NCBI RefSeq assembly: GCF_032341175.1
Contig: NZ_CP135435.1
Location: 1,426,001-1,490,000 of the forward strand
DNA from: Bacillus sp. DTU_2020_1000418_1_SI_GHA_SEK_038
GTDB taxonomy: Bacteria > Bacillota > Bacilli > Bacillales > Cytobacillaceae
Length of the DNA: 64,000 bases
Direction of reading: 5' to 3'
The notes under the pieces were generated by a model. It did not search any database and was not told the DNA's origin. It saw only the letters and a program-made list of their open reading frames with translations. How positions within the stretch are numbered: position 1 is the first letter of the stretch; every line of letters starts with the position of its first letter. Positions 33,538 through 43,133 of the stretch are shown in pieces. A program made the position numbers and the translations under genes.

Positions 33538-34741
33538 TGAGAAAAAGCTGTGGAGAGAGCGGTTCAATCAAAGAATGAAGGAGTTTTCTCGTTATTCACG
33601 ATATATACTTAATGGTCACATAGTTATTGTCTTGATTTTTTTACTTGGAACGGCGGCTTATTATTACCAGGAGTGGTTAAAAACAATTCCTGAGCAATTT
33701 CCGGCAGCGGCCATTATGGCTGTTGTGATTGGATTACTGTTAACTTACAGTCCGATTAGTACATTTCTATCTGAGGCAGACAAAATATTTCTGCTTCCGT
33801 TAGAAAGCAAGCTCTCACGCTATTTCTTCCGCTCAATCACAGTGAGCTATGCCGTACATGCATATCTTATTTTTCTTGGTCTTGGTGTTTTTATACCAAT
33901 GTACGCAAGGGTGAATGACGGGAACTTTGATAAGTTTATGCCTTTTTTATTCGTGATTTTAATAATAAAAGTGCTGAATGTCATTATCCGCTGGAAGGTT
34001 CAGTATTTTGTTGAAACAAAAGTTCATATCATTGACTCGTTTGTAAGATATGCGATCAATACGGTTTTCCTTTTCTTTCTCTTTTCGAATGCCAAGATTA
34101 TTTTTCTGATTCCAGAGGTCGTGTTATTAATGGGATTATTATTCTTCTATCAGAGAAATACAAGGGATAAAGGTTTGAAATGGGAGTATCTAATCGAGAT
34201 GGAAGAGAGAAGAATGACTTCTTTTTATCGGCTAGCCAATTTATTTACCGATGTTCCGAAGCTAAGGGATCATGTTAAGAGGCGTAAATGGCTTGATTGG
34301 GTGTTCAGCAGACTATCCTTTGCACAACAGGATACTTTTAGCCATCTTTATGTAAGGACCTTTCTGCGGGCAGGTGATTACTTCGGATTATATGTCCGAT
34401 TAACTCTCATTTGTATTGGTGTTTTTTATTTTATTTCCTTTGGATTAGGTCAAGCCTTCATTGCGCTGCTTTTTATTTATTTAACAGGTTTTCAATTACT
34501 TCCTCTTTGGAACCATTATCAAAATAAACTTTGGATCATGCTTTATCCGATCAGGGAGGAGATGAAAGAAAAAGCCTTTAAGCGACTGCTTTTAATGGTT
34601 TTATATTTACAAACTATTTTATTAGCCATAGCGATTTTATTAAAAGGCGATGTGATGGCAGCTATCATTACTCTAATAGCCGGAATAGGATTTGCTTACT
34701 TATTTACAAATGTATATATAACAAAGAGACTGAAGTCATGA
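33530..34741 (+). CDS. ecsB: EcsB, ABC transporter membrane subunit
   Basis: A 403-residue membrane protein with about seven to eight hydrophobic helices in pairs, the partner of EcsA. The ATG at 33530 (MFDEKKLWRERFNQRM) lies behind AAAGGAAG within the ecsA end, so the two are coupled; an earlier start would reach far into ecsA. A conserved soluble segment (RDHVKRRKWLDWVFSRLSF) lies in the middle. An intergenic hairpin repeat follows directly after the stop. Confidence 0.92.
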   Translation: MFDEKKLWRERFNQRMKEFSRYSRYILNGHIVIVLIFLLGTAAYYYQEWLKTIPEQFPAAAIMAVVIGLLLTYSPISTFLSEADKIFLLPLESKLSRYFFRSITVSYAVHAYLIFLGLGVFIPMYARVNDGNFDKFMPFLFVILIIKVLNVIIRWKVQYFVETKVHIIDSFVRYAINTVFLFFLFSNAKIIFLIPEVVLLMGLLFFYQRNTRDKGLKWEYLIEMEERRMTSFYRLANLFTDVPKLRDHVKRRKWLDWVFSRLSFAQQDTFSHLYVRTFLRAGDYFGLYVRLTLICIGVFYFISFGLGQAFIALLFIYLTGFQLLPLWNHYQNKLWIMLYPIREEMKEKAFKRLLLMVLYLQTILLAIAILLKGDVMAAIITLIAGIGFAYLFTNVYITKRLKS

Positions 34742-34742
34742 G

Positions 34743-34872
34743 AAAAGCGCAAGCGCCTTGTTCACCCCCGACAAGCACAAGACGAGCCTCTCGGAAAGGT
34801 GTACTTTACCTTTCTGGGAGGATTGGCTTGTGACCTCGAGGGGGTAGGCGCTGGAGCTAGACAGTTCTCAAA
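34743..34872 (+). repeat. Long-form intergenic hairpin repeat (copy A)
   Basis: A 130-bp element from AAAAGCGCAAGCGCC to GCTAGACAGTTCTCAAAC. It folds as nested arms: ACCCCCGACAAGC..., GGAAAGGTGTAC against GTACTTTACCTTTC, then a closing GGGGGTAGGCGCT. It sits between ecsB and ecsC in the same orientation as copy D, opposite to copies B and C. Confidence 0.85.
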
Positions 34873-34965
34873 CTCGAGAAAAGTTATACTTTCTTTTGAA
34901 AAAAACTGAAACCATTCATTCTCCTTACCGTATTTAATAGAAGGAAAGAAAAGGATGGGTAGCTT

Positions 34966-35691
34966 ATGAATGAATATGAATTGCAAGCATATAAAGAGAT
35001 AGAAGAGTGGAAACAAAAACTATTAAAAAAATCTGGGATGTTAAATCGCTTATCAAAAAAAGCACAAACAAAGGTGAATAGCCTAATCCCGGAAAAGGCT
35101 CATCAAATCCTGACAGACAGTATTAAAAAGATGGTAAAGGCAACACTTGTCGGCTCAAATTTAACAACGAGAAAAAAACAATTCACAGGCCATTCTTTAA
35201 AGGAAATGGATAAACAGTTTTCTGAAAAATTTTCGTCCTATAAAAAAACAGCAATTATCGAGGGTGCAGGGACTGGAGCTGGAGGTTTTATTCTTGGTTT
35301 AGCTGACTTTCCGCTACTTTTAACAATAAAAATGAAATTTCTCTTTGAAGCCGCAGCCATCTACGGGTTTGATACAGATGAATATGAAGAACGGTTATTC
35401 CTGCTTCATGTGTTCAAGCTGGCTTTTTCAAGCGATGAAAAGAGAAGGGCTACTTTTGGGATTGTTGAAGAATGGGATGCGAGAAAAGCTGAGATTGCTG
35501 AAATGGACTGGAGAGAATTTCAGCAGGAATATCGGGATTACATCGATTTTGTCAAAATGCTTCAGCTAGTTCCAGGCATTGGAGCGGCTGTAGGTGCTTT
35601 TGCGAACAATAACTTAATGGAGCATCTTGGTGAAACAGCGAAAAATGCGTATCGGATGCGAGTATTGAAAACAGCCCCAAAGCTTTATTAG
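34966..35691 (+). CDS. ecsC: EcsC family protein
   Basis: A 241-residue EcsC-domain protein. The conserved central part EGAGTGAGGFILGLADFPLLL and the C-terminal VPGIGAAVGAFANNNLMEHLGE are typical; these are glycine-rich hydrophobic segments that may associate with the membrane. The ecsAB transporter works without it in B. subtilis, so it is probably accessory. GGAAAGAAAAGGATGGG precedes the ATG. The stop lies in the terminator hairpin. Confidence 0.93.
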   Translation: MNEYELQAYKEIEEWKQKLLKKSGMLNRLSKKAQTKVNSLIPEKAHQILTDSIKKMVKATLVGSNLTTRKKQFTGHSLKEMDKQFSEKFSSYKKTAIIEGAGTGAGGFILGLADFPLLLTIKMKFLFEAAAIYGFDTDEYEERLFLLHVFKLAFSSDEKRRATFGIVEEWDARKAEIAEMDWREFQQEYRDYIDFVKMLQLVPGIGAAVGAFANNNLMEHLGETAKNAYRMRVLKTAPKLY

Positions 35692-35707
35692 CTTTGAGGC
35701 TGTTTTT
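35667..35707 (+). terminator. Terminator overlapping the ecsC stop
   Basis: AAAACAGCC...AAAGC pairs with GCTTTGAGGCTGTTTT and is followed by T's; the stop codon is in the loop. Confidence 0.85.
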
Positions 35708-35711
35708 GTTT

Positions 35712-36920
35712 TTAGTTTAAGACCTCTGCACCGCTGTCTTCATTTTTTATAGTATGACAATTTAATGCAGCAGAGCCAAGTGTTTTGGCCGCGAGTAGCA
35801 TTGCTTTTTCATCGATATCAAATTTAGGATGGTGATGTGGATAATTTTCATCTGTATTTTCTGGCTTCGCACCGGTGAAGAAGAATGTTCCTTTTACATG
35901 CTGAAGATAATAAGCAAAGTCTTCTCCGCCCATTTGCGGTTCTGTTTCTACCACTTCAGTTACTTCTTCAATATTTAGTGCGCAATTGATAAGGAATTCT
36001 GTTTCGTCTTTGTGATTAACAACAGCCGGGTATCCTCTTGCATACAAGTAATCGTATGTGCTATCCGCTGTGTAGCATGTTCCTTTTACAATCCGTTCAA
36101 TTTCTTTTTCAATATTGGTACGGACTTCTTCATTAAAAGTACGAACGGTCCCGCCAAGTTTTACTTTATCAGCAATGACATTAAAGGCATTTTCTGCAAT
36201 AAAGTAGCCGACCGTTACAACAGCAGAATCAATGGGATTGACTTTTCTGCTGACAATTTGCTGCAAGTTCACGACTAGCTGAGAAGCCGTAACAATTGCA
36301 TCCTTCGTTCTATGCGGCTGTGCTCCATGACCGCCTTTTCCCTGAATCGTAATTTCAAAACGATCTGCTGCTGCCATTACTGGACCAACTCGATATTGAA
36401 TGGTACCAGTTGACTCTGAAGCCCATAAATGTGTGCCAAATATGACATCGACACCTTCTAAACACCCATCTTCAATCATAGAAATAGCCCCGCCTGGTGC
36501 AAATTCCTCAGCATGCTGATGGATCATCACATATGTACCTTGGAGCTCTTCCCGCATTTCATGAAGTGATTTGGCGAGAACGAGCAATGTAGCAGTATGG
36601 CCATCGTGTCCGCAAGCATGCATAACACCTGGTACAAGAGATTTGTACGGCACATCCTTTTCATCTTGAATCGGAAGGGCATCAAAGTCGGCTCTTAAAG
36701 CGACTGTTTTTCCCGGTTTGCTTCCATAAATCTTAGCAACAACACCATTTCCGCCGACATTGCCTCGGACTTCAATTCCTAATTTTTCATAGTAGGATTT
36801 AATATAATTTGCTGTTTTCACTTCCTTAAAGGAAAGCTCAGGATGCTGGTGTAAATAGCGTCTTATTGAAACCATTTCTTCATAATAAGTTTCTAGTTTG
36901 GCAAATAATTTATTAAGCAT
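35712..36920 (-). CDS. yhaA: YhaA, M20-family amidohydrolase
   Basis: A 402-residue zinc-dependent M20D peptidase/amidohydrolase, the family of N-acyl amino acid deacylases. Metal ligands are visible in HACGHDGHTA (about 100-109), in HAEEFAPGGA (Glu-Glu pair), and in MGGEDFAYYLQ. The dimerisation domain lies between. The ATG at 36920 follows GAGGAG at 7 nt; a GTG at 36926 is too close to that site. True substrate unknown. The order after ecsC matches B. subtilis. Confidence 0.9.
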   Translation of the reverse strand: MLNKLFAKLETYYEEMVSIRRYLHQHPELSFKEVKTANYIKSYYEKLGIEVRGNVGGNGVVAKIYGSKPGKTVALRADFDALPIQDEKDVPYKSLVPGVMHACGHDGHTATLLVLAKSLHEMREELQGTYVMIHQHAEEFAPGGAISMIEDGCLEGVDVIFGTHLWASESTGTIQYRVGPVMAAADRFEITIQGKGGHGAQPHRTKDAIVTASQLVVNLQQIVSRKVNPIDSAVVTVGYFIAENAFNVIADKVKLGGTVRTFNEEVRTNIEKEIERIVKGTCYTADSTYDYLYARGYPAVVNHKDETEFLINCALNIEEVTEVVETEPQMGGEDFAYYLQHVKGTFFFTGAKPENTDENYPHHHPKFDIDEKAMLLAAKTLGSAALNCHTIKNEDSGAEVLN

Positions 36921-37041
36921 AGCCACTCTCCTCTTATATGTATTTTGAATATTATAACACTGTTGTTGAATAGGAGTGAATGTTTTTGCTAAAATAAGGG
37001 ACGTGTGTAAAAAAGGTTAGCAGAAAGAGGGAAAGGTAAAT

Positions 37042-37695
37042 TTGGAATTCAGAAAGTCGCTTGTTACATATGTATTGATAGTCATTTCCGCTTGTATTTT
37101 CATTTATTTTGCCTTAGCGGTAAGAAGCGGAGAGCCATTACGTTTCGATCAAAATGTGAATTCGTTTTTGTTAAGTCTATTTAAGGAAAACTCTTATCCG
37201 TTTTTCAAAGCCCTTAATTTGATAGGTTCCTCAAAGGGAATTGGATTAATAGCACTTGCAGTTATATTACTATTATGGATGAAAAAAAGGGACTATGTCG
37301 GTATGGCTGTGTTCACCTTAACAATCGCAACTGGGGCTTTGCTAAACGATTATGTTAAAGATACTACTGCACGCCCACGTCCGGAGATTGAGCACATCGT
37401 TCATGTAAAAAGTTTTAGCTTTCCAAGTGGACATGCGATGATGGGGGTTGTTTTGTATGTATTGATTGCTTACTTCCTCGTTAGTAATATCCAGTCACGA
37501 GCCGGAAAATGGCTAGTGATGTTCCTTGCAATTTTGATGATAATCATGCTAGGAGTTAGCCGTATCGTCTTACAAGTTCATTACCCATCGGATGTAGTTT
37601 CGGGCTATGCTCTAGGCTTAGCTTGGGTCCTTATGGGACTTATTATATATGAGTTTTTAAGAAAAAATGGCGTTAATCGAATAAATCGTAAGTAA
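37042..37695 (+). CDS. PAP2-family membrane phosphatase
   Basis: A 217-residue integral membrane lipid phosphatase with about six helices. The three PAP2 motifs appear in order: KDTTARPRP (motif 1), PSGHAMMG (motif 2 with catalytic His) and SRIVLQVHYPSDVVSG (motif 3 with His and Asp). Likely substrates are phosphatidylglycerol-phosphate or undecaprenyl pyrophosphate. It starts at TTG with GAGGGAAAGG upstream and ends at a strong terminator. Confidence 0.88.
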   Translation: MEFRKSLVTYVLIVISACIFIYFALAVRSGEPLRFDQNVNSFLLSLFKENSYPFFKALNLIGSSKGIGLIALAVILLLWMKKRDYVGMAVFTLTIATGALLNDYVKDTTARPRPEIEHIVHVKSFSFPSGHAMMGVVLYVLIAYFLVSNIQSRAGKWLVMFLAILMIIMLGVSRIVLQVHYPSDVVSGYALGLAWVLMGLIIYEFLRKNGVNRINRK

Positions 37696-37740
37696 AAACA
37701 GACTCTTCCATATTTTTTAAATTGGAAGGGTCTGTTTTAT
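37694..37740. terminator. Bidirectional terminator after the PAP2 gene
   Basis: AAAACAGACTCTTCCA pairs with TGGAAGGGTCTGTTTT; convergent with hmoB. Confidence 0.9.
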
Positions 37741-37753
37741 AGTTTAGAACGGA

Positions 37754-38263
37754 TTATATTCTATCTTCCTCAGTGGGAATATAAAACTTCGAAATATAGG
37801 ATGCACCCATAAAGATTTGAGGTTGAGCTGTAGATGATTTTGCTCCTTGAAAGAATGATTGATAGGAAGGGGAAGTTTCCCAACCCATATAGGCTTTTTC
37901 GCTCCTCCATAAAGTAAAAATGATATAAGTATTTGATTTAAGTGGCCGTAACACCCGTAAAGCAATGAAGCCAGGATTTTCATTTAAGGAGGTTTTTTCA
38001 GATTTAAATCGAAATTCAAATACTGGTTTGTCATCATCCATGACAGGTATATGATGTAATATTAAAAATCCGGAATTCTCCAAAATACCTTCGGATTTCA
38101 GAACCTCATAAGATCTAGGAACACTAAACACGGTTTTATTCGCCGTTTCATGGACCAATAATGCCCCCTCATTATTCTGCAGGAGGAGTATTGTTTCCTT
38201 GGGGTGCTTATCTTTAATTCTCTTTAGGAAATCGTAGGTACCGCTTGTCATAAAGATATTCAT
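37754..38263 (-). CDS. hmoB: HmoB-like haem-degrading monooxygenase
   Basis: A 169-residue protein with a C-terminal antibiotic-biosynthesis-monooxygenase ferredoxin-like fold. That domain shows FIALRVLRPLKSNTYIIFTLWRSEKAYMGW, then PSYQSFF, typical of HmoB (YhgC), which opens the haem ring to free iron. The N-terminal domain has only limited similarity. It is divergent from hemE, so haem breakdown and synthesis genes are neighbours, as in B. subtilis. Confidence 0.85.
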   Translation of the reverse strand: MNIFMTSGTYDFLKRIKDKHPKETILLLQNNEGALLVHETANKTVFSVPRSYEVLKSEGILENSGFLILHHIPVMDDDKPVFEFRFKSEKTSLNENPGFIALRVLRPLKSNTYIIFTLWRSEKAYMGWETSPSYQSFFQGAKSSTAQPQIFMGASYISKFYIPTEEDRI

Positions 38264-38474
38264 TTATATCTCACCTCTATGATTAGGTTAATCTTATTAT
38301 TGTGCCTCGTTATCTCTGTAAATTCGTCAAATTTTCGACATTTCTTCTTATAAACTATACAACTGTAGTGGAAAGGGATACAGTAAGGATGGGCAAAAGT
38401 TGCTGGAATTTTAAATATTCCTATATATATATTACAATGAAATGCAGATAGTCTTTGAAAGGGGTTTATTTTAG

Positions 38475-39521
38475 ATGGAAAGAATATTTAATGATACATT
38501 TTTAAGAGCAGCAAAGGGTGAGAAAACGGATCATGTGCCAGTTTGGTATATGCGTCAGGCAGGCCGTTCACAGCCAGAATACCGAGCAATAAAGGAAAAA
38601 TATTCTCTATTTGAAATTACACATCAGCCTGAGCTATGTGCTTATGTGACAAAATTACCTGTTGATCAATATAACAATGATGCAGCCATACTTTATAAGG
38701 ATATTATGTCACCGCTTCCTGCACTTGGAGTGGAAGTTGAAATTAAATCTGGTGTAGGTCCGGTCATTTCAAATCCTATCCGATCAACAGCCGATGTTGA
38801 AAAGCTTGGTGAAATTAATCCAGAGGAAGATGTGCCTTATGTTTTAGAAACGATCAAAATTCTTACACAGGAGCAATTGACTGTTCCTCTTATTGGCTTT
38901 GCTGGTGCACCATTTACACTTGCAAGTTATATGATCGAAGGCGGCCCTTCGAAAAATTACAATAAAACAAAGGCTTTCATGTATGCAGAACCTGAAGCAT
39001 GGTTTGCCTTAATGGATAAGCTTAGTGAAATGACAATTACATATGTAAAATCCCAAATTAAAGCAGGAGCGAAGGCGATTCAAATTTTTGATTCATGGGT
39101 AGGTGCTTTAAATGTAGCTGATTACCGTGTTTTCATAAAGCCAACGATGAATAAAATCTTCTCAAGCCTAAGAGAGGAAAATGTTCCTCTTATTATGTTT
39201 GGTGTTGGAGCAAGCCACCTTGCAATGGAATGGCATGACCTGCCATTAGATGTAGTTGGCCTTGATTGGAGACTTCCTATTAAAGAGGCAAGGGAGAGAG
39301 GAATTACAAAAGCAGTTCAAGGTAACCTAGACCCCGCCCTTTTATTAGCTCCATGGGAAGTAATCGAGGAAAGAGCGAAAGCGATTTTGGATCAAGGAAT
39401 GGAAAAGCCGGGCTATATCTTTAACCTTGGACATGGCGTATTCCCTGAAGTTAAACCTGAAACATTAAAGAAATTAACGGCATTTGTACATGAATATTCT
39501 GCTTCTAAGCTGGGCAACTAG
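38475..39521 (+). CDS. hemE: HemE, uroporphyrinogen decarboxylase
   Basis: A 348-residue enzyme that converts uroporphyrinogen III to coproporphyrinogen III. Family motifs are [15 protein letters not shown] near the N-terminus (with the substrate-binding arginines), [26 protein letters not shown] and a C-terminal [21 protein letters not shown] is upstream of the ATG. It is the first gene of the hemEHY operon. Confidence 0.97.
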   Translation: MERIFNDTFLRAAKGEKTDHVPVWYMRQAGRSQPEYRAIKEKYSLFEITHQPELCAYVTKLPVDQYNNDAAILYKDIMSPLPALGVEVEIKSGVGPVISNPIRSTADVEKLGEINPEEDVPYVLETIKILTQEQLTVPLIGFAGAPFTLASYMIEGGPSKNYNKTKAFMYAEPEAWFALMDKLSEMTITYVKSQIKAGAKAIQIFDSWVGALNVADYRVFIKPTMNKIFSSLREENVPLIMFGVGASHLAMEWHDLPLDVVGLDWRLPIKEARERGITKAVQGNLDPALLLAPWEVIEERAKAILDQGMEKPGYIFNLGHGVFPEVKPETLKKLTAFVHEYSASKLGN

Positions 39522-39551
39522 AGTAGTAACAGATCTACTAGAGGTGATTAG

Positions 39552-40487
39552 ATGACAAGGAAGAAAATGGGCCTGCTTGTAATGGCGTATGGCACTCCAT
39601 ATAAAGAAGAAGATATAGAACGCTATTATACTCATATTCGCAGAGGGAGAAAGCCTTCTCCAGAAATGCTAGAGGATTTACGAAACAGGTATGAAGCAAT
39701 CGGCGGAATTTCTCCATTAGCAAAAATTACATTGGATCAGGGAAAAAGCCTAGAGACATTTTTAAATGAAAATCAGGAAGAGTATGAGTTTCAAATGTAT
39801 CTCGGCTTAAAGCATATTGAACCGTTTATTGAATATGCCGTTAAACAAATGAATGAGGATGGCATTGAAGAAGCTGTCAGTATTGTACTTGCTCCACACT
39901 TTTCAACATTTAGCGTCAAGTCATACAATGGCAGAGCAAAAGAAGAAGCAGAAAAGCTGGGCGGTCCTGTTATCCATTCAGTGGAAAGCTGGTATGATGA
40001 GCCAAAGTTTATTCAATATTGGGTAGACCGTGTGAAATCTACTTTTGAAGGATTTCCTCAGGAAGAAAGAGAAAAGTCAGTGTTAATTGTTTCAGCTCAT
40101 AGTTTACCAGAGAAGATTCTTCAATTAGGAGACCCATATCCAAAACAGCTTCAGGAAACGGCGGATTTAATTGCAAAAGGTGCTGGAGTCAAAAATTATG
40201 CTGTCGGCTGGCAAAGTGCAGGAAATACACCAGAGCCTTGGCTTGGTCCCGATGTTCAAGACTTGACTAGGGAGTTATATGAAACACATGGATACAAGGC
40301 ATTTGTTTATACTCCAGTAGGCTTTGTATCGGATCATCTCGAAGTCCTATATGACAATGATTATGAATGTAAAGTAGTTACTGATGAAATTGGTGCTAGC
40401 TATTATAGACCGCCTATGCCGAACGATCAGCCAGAATTTATTGAGGCATTGGCAGCCGTCATTCTTAAAAAATTAGCAAACAAGTGA
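39552..40487 (+). CDS. hemH: HemH (CpfC), coproporphyrin ferrochelatase
   Basis: A 311-residue class I ferrochelatase. In Firmicutes it inserts iron into coproporphyrin III and not into protoporphyrin IX. Catalytic-site motifs are [10 protein letters not shown] (invariant His) and [13 protein letters not shown] (the Glu pocket), and the substrate loop is [11 protein letters not shown]. The start is ATG 39552, preceded by AGAGGTGATTAG. It is 30 bp after hemE and followed 26 bp later by hemY. Confidence 0.96.
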   Translation: MTRKKMGLLVMAYGTPYKEEDIERYYTHIRRGRKPSPEMLEDLRNRYEAIGGISPLAKITLDQGKSLETFLNENQEEYEFQMYLGLKHIEPFIEYAVKQMNEDGIEEAVSIVLAPHFSTFSVKSYNGRAKEEAEKLGGPVIHSVESWYDEPKFIQYWVDRVKSTFEGFPQEEREKSVLIVSAHSLPEKILQLGDPYPKQLQETADLIAKGAGVKNYAVGWQSAGNTPEPWLGPDVQDLTRELYETHGYKAFVYTPVGFVSDHLEVLYDNDYECKVVTDEIGASYYRPPMPNDQPEFIEALAAVILKKLANK

Positions 40488-40513
40488 GACTAAAGTAAAG
40501 AAGGCGAAGAACT

Positions 40514-41947
40514 GTGTCGGAACAAAAGAAAAGGGTTGTTATTATCGGTGGTGGAATTACAGGTCTAACAGCAGCTTACTATTTGCAAAAGGAAGCAAGT
40601 GATAAAGGACTGCCGCTTGAGGTAAGACTAATAGAAGCTACCGATCGGCTAGGCGGGAAAATGCAAACCGTTATACGCGATGGTTTTGTAATAGAGAGAG
40701 GTCCCGATTCCTTTCTAGCCCGTAAGCAAAGTGCTTCCCGCCTTGCGAAGGAAGTCGGAATGGAAGATAAGTTAATCAGGAATACGGCTGGAAAATCGTA
40801 TGTACTCGTTAAAGATCGCCTGCATCCGATGCCTGGTGGTTCTGTAATGGGAATACCTACACAAATAGCCCCTTTTGTTACGACCGGTTTATTTTCTTTT
40901 GCGGGGAAAGCAAGAGCGGCTGCAGATTTTATTTTGCCGAAATCAAATCCAGCTAATGACCAGTCACTTGGTAAGTTTTTTCGCAGGAGACTTGGAGATG
41001 AAGTGGTTGAAAACTTAATTGAGCCTTTGCTTTCCGGTATTTACGCTGGAGATATTGACAAGCTTAGTCTCATGTCTACCTTTCCACAGTTTTACCAGGT
41101 TGAACAAAAATATAAAAGTTTAATATTAGGCATGAAGAAATCAACTCTAGCACCGCCGAAGAGTGCGGGGGAGAAGAAAGACAAGGGTATCTTTCTGACA
41201 ATTAGTACAGGCTTGCAGTCTTTTGCAGATGCAATAGAATCTAAGTTAGAGCCCAATTCTGTCATGAAGGGCTGTAAAGTTAAACGTATTCACAAAAAGG
41301 AAAATGGATATGTAATCGAGTCAAATGGGGGAGAAAGGTTGGACGCTGATAGCATTATAATGTCTGTCCCGCATCATATAACCCAATCTATTTTTGCCGA
41401 TTATCGTTTCTTTGACTCTTTAAAGGATATGTCATCCACTTCTGTCGCTACCATTGCCCTTGCTTTTCCAAAAGAAGCAATTGAAAAGGATATCGAAGGG
41501 ACAGGGTTTGTCGTCTCAAGAAATAGTGATTATACGATTACTGCCTGTACATGGACCCACAAAAAATGGCCGCATACTACACCAGCAGGAAAAGTACTTA
41601 TTCGCTGCTATGTAGGCAGACCCGGTGATGAGGCTGTTGTGGAGCTGCCAGATAATGAATTGATAAAGATTGTCCTAAATGAGCTTAATAAAACAATGAA
41701 TATTACGATGGACCCTGATTTTGCTGTCATTTCGAGATGGACAGATTCCATGCCGCAATACACGGTTGGGCATAAAGAACGAATTGAAAAGGTCAAAACG
41801 CATTTAAATTCTGAGCTTCCAGGGATAGTTCTGGCGGGCAGCTCATTTGAAGGATTAGGGATGCCTGATTGTATTGACCAAGGTGAAGCAGCGGTTAATA
41901 AGGTATTATCATTTTTAAATATGGATGAAAAAAAAGCTGTCTTGTGA
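40514..41947 (+). CDS. hemY: HemY (CgoX), coproporphyrinogen III oxidase
   Basis: A 477-residue FAD flavoprotein that oxidises coproporphyrinogen III in the Gram-positive coproporphyrin pathway. The FAD Rossmann fold is IIGGGITGLTAAYYLQKE, and the second FAD region is ERGPDSFLARKQSA. C-terminal LPGIVLAGSSFEGLGMPDCI is typical. It starts at GTG. A chdC/hemQ gene needed for the last step is not in the window. The stop codon sits in the terminator stem-loop. Confidence 0.96.
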   Translation: MSEQKKRVVIIGGGITGLTAAYYLQKEASDKGLPLEVRLIEATDRLGGKMQTVIRDGFVIERGPDSFLARKQSASRLAKEVGMEDKLIRNTAGKSYVLVKDRLHPMPGGSVMGIPTQIAPFVTTGLFSFAGKARAAADFILPKSNPANDQSLGKFFRRRLGDEVVENLIEPLLSGIYAGDIDKLSLMSTFPQFYQVEQKYKSLILGMKKSTLAPPKSAGEKKDKGIFLTISTGLQSFADAIESKLEPNSVMKGCKVKRIHKKENGYVIESNGGERLDADSIIMSVPHHITQSIFADYRFFDSLKDMSSTSVATIALAFPKEAIEKDIEGTGFVVSRNSDYTITACTWTHKKWPHTTPAGKVLIRCYVGRPGDEAVVELPDNELIKIVLNELNKTMNITMDPDFAVISRWTDSMPQYTVGHKERIEKVKTHLNSELPGIVLAGSSFEGLGMPDCIDQGEAAVNKVLSFLNMDEKKAVL

Positions 41948-41958
41948 CAGTTTTTTTT
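41931..41958 (+). terminator. Terminator overlapping the hemY stop
   Basis: CTGTC/GACAG with TTGT loop, an A-rich 5' flank and an eight-T tail. Confidence 0.85.
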
Positions 41959-41980
41959 ATTCAGCTTTCCTGAGTGTACA

Positions 41981-42014
41981 AAAAAACCAGTCGTTATATG
42001 ACGGCTGGTTTTAA
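41981..42014 (-). terminator. Terminator downstream of yhfH
   Basis: On the minus strand AAAACCAGCCGT pairs with ACGACTGGTTTT, followed by a T run. Confidence 0.8.
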
Positions 42015-42035
42015 TATGTCTAAATGAATCTGTTA

Positions 42036-42170
42036 TTAAATATCTTTAACACCTAGGCAGTGATCACACTTATTTCCATAGCATTCATGCTGCTCATCAA
42101 TAGACTTCCCACACTCAACACATTGCTTTGCTGGTAAATTTCTAAAAAATTCGAGAATGTTTTGAATCAT
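42036..42170 (-). CDS. yhfH: YhfH-like zinc-finger miniprotein
   Basis: A 44-residue protein (MIQNILEFFRNLPAKQ, then CVECG and CYGNKCDHC). The CxxC pairs make a probable zinc ribbon. TTAGGAGG lies 8 nt before the ATG and a terminator follows the stop. The layout (short amphipathic N-terminus, then the knuckle) and the place next to yhfI match the small B. subtilis YhfH family. Function unknown. Confidence 0.8.
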   Translation of the reverse strand: MIQNILEFFRNLPAKQCVECGKSIDEQHECYGNKCDHCLGVKDI

Positions 42171-42385
42171 TTTGAATGCCTCCTAAGTTTTTCGATTAGT
42201 AAGATTATTTGTTTTTATTGTATTATAACAGATGAGTGTTGTCAATACCTGTTTCAATACAAAAATCAAAAATATAAAATTTGGTTCTTTGGCTATATAT
42301 GTGTCCTAGCTCATTCCAAAATCAGAAATCTTTTTACATTAGGGTATAATATTGGTTATACATAAGTTTCTAAGGAGGTATTTTT

Positions 42386-43120
42386 ATGAAATTTACTGTA
42401 ATTGGGCATTGGGGCGGTTATCCGAAGGCGGGGGAGGCGAGTTCAGGGTATATACTGGAGCATGATGGATTTCAGCTGCTGATTGATTGCGGTAGTGCTG
42501 TTCTATCACAGATGCAAAGTATTATTCAGCCTGAGGAATTAAACGGAGTCATTCTATCACATTATCATCCCGATCACACAGCGGATATTGGCGTATTACA
42601 GCACGCCAGACTCATACAAGGCTTCTTAGGAAAGGAAATGGACTGCCTGCCAATTTACGGGCATTCAGAGGATGAAAGAGAATTTTCAAAGTTAACCTAT
42701 AAAAATATTACAAAAGGAATAGCCTATGATCCTGATCAGGCTTTATCAATTGGGCCTTTTAGGGTACAATTTTTACAGACAGGCCATCCTGTTCCATGTT
42801 ATGCAATGAGATTTGAAGCTGGCGGAAAATCTATCGTTTATACAGCTGATACGTCATTCAAGGATGAATTTATTCCCTTCTCTAAAGGGGTTGATTTACT
42901 AGTGTGTGAATGTAATTTCTATGGAAACCAGAATGGAAAAAACGCAGGACATATGACAAGTCTGGATGCAGGGAATTTAGCTAATGACGCCAACGCCCGG
43001 CAACTCCTTCTCACACATTTGCCACATTACGGAAACCTGGAACAATTAAAGGAAGAAGCAGCGACAAGATATAATGGTCCAATTTCACTTGCTGCCTATC
43101 AATGGTCGTTAGCCTTATAA
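42386..43120 (+). CDS. yhfI: YhfI, metallo-beta-lactamase-fold hydrolase
   Basis: A 244-residue MBL-fold protein resembling RNase Z / cAMP phosphodiesterase-like enzymes. The metal motif LSHYHPDHTAD lies near residue 60; later ligands are in TGHPVP, VYTADTSF and LLTHLPHYG. The start is ATG 42386 with TAAGGAGG upstream. It is followed 13 bp later by lplJ, as in B. subtilis. Substrate unknown. Confidence 0.88.
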   Translation: MKFTVIGHWGGYPKAGEASSGYILEHDGFQLLIDCGSAVLSQMQSIIQPEELNGVILSHYHPDHTADIGVLQHARLIQGFLGKEMDCLPIYGHSEDEREFSKLTYKNITKGIAYDPDQALSIGPFRVQFLQTGHPVPCYAMRFEAGGKSIVYTADTSFKDEFIPFSKGVDLLVCECNFYGNQNGKNAGHMTSLDAGNLANDANARQLLLTHLPHYGNLEQLKEEAATRYNGPISLAAYQWSLAL

Positions 43121-43133
43121 AGGAGTGAAGCGA

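Noticed and set aside
42162..42365. A 67-residue open frame on the plus strand in front of yhfI
   Set aside because: It overlaps the yhfH start and its promoter region, has no ribosome binding site, and its composition is that of translated AT-rich intergenic DNA.
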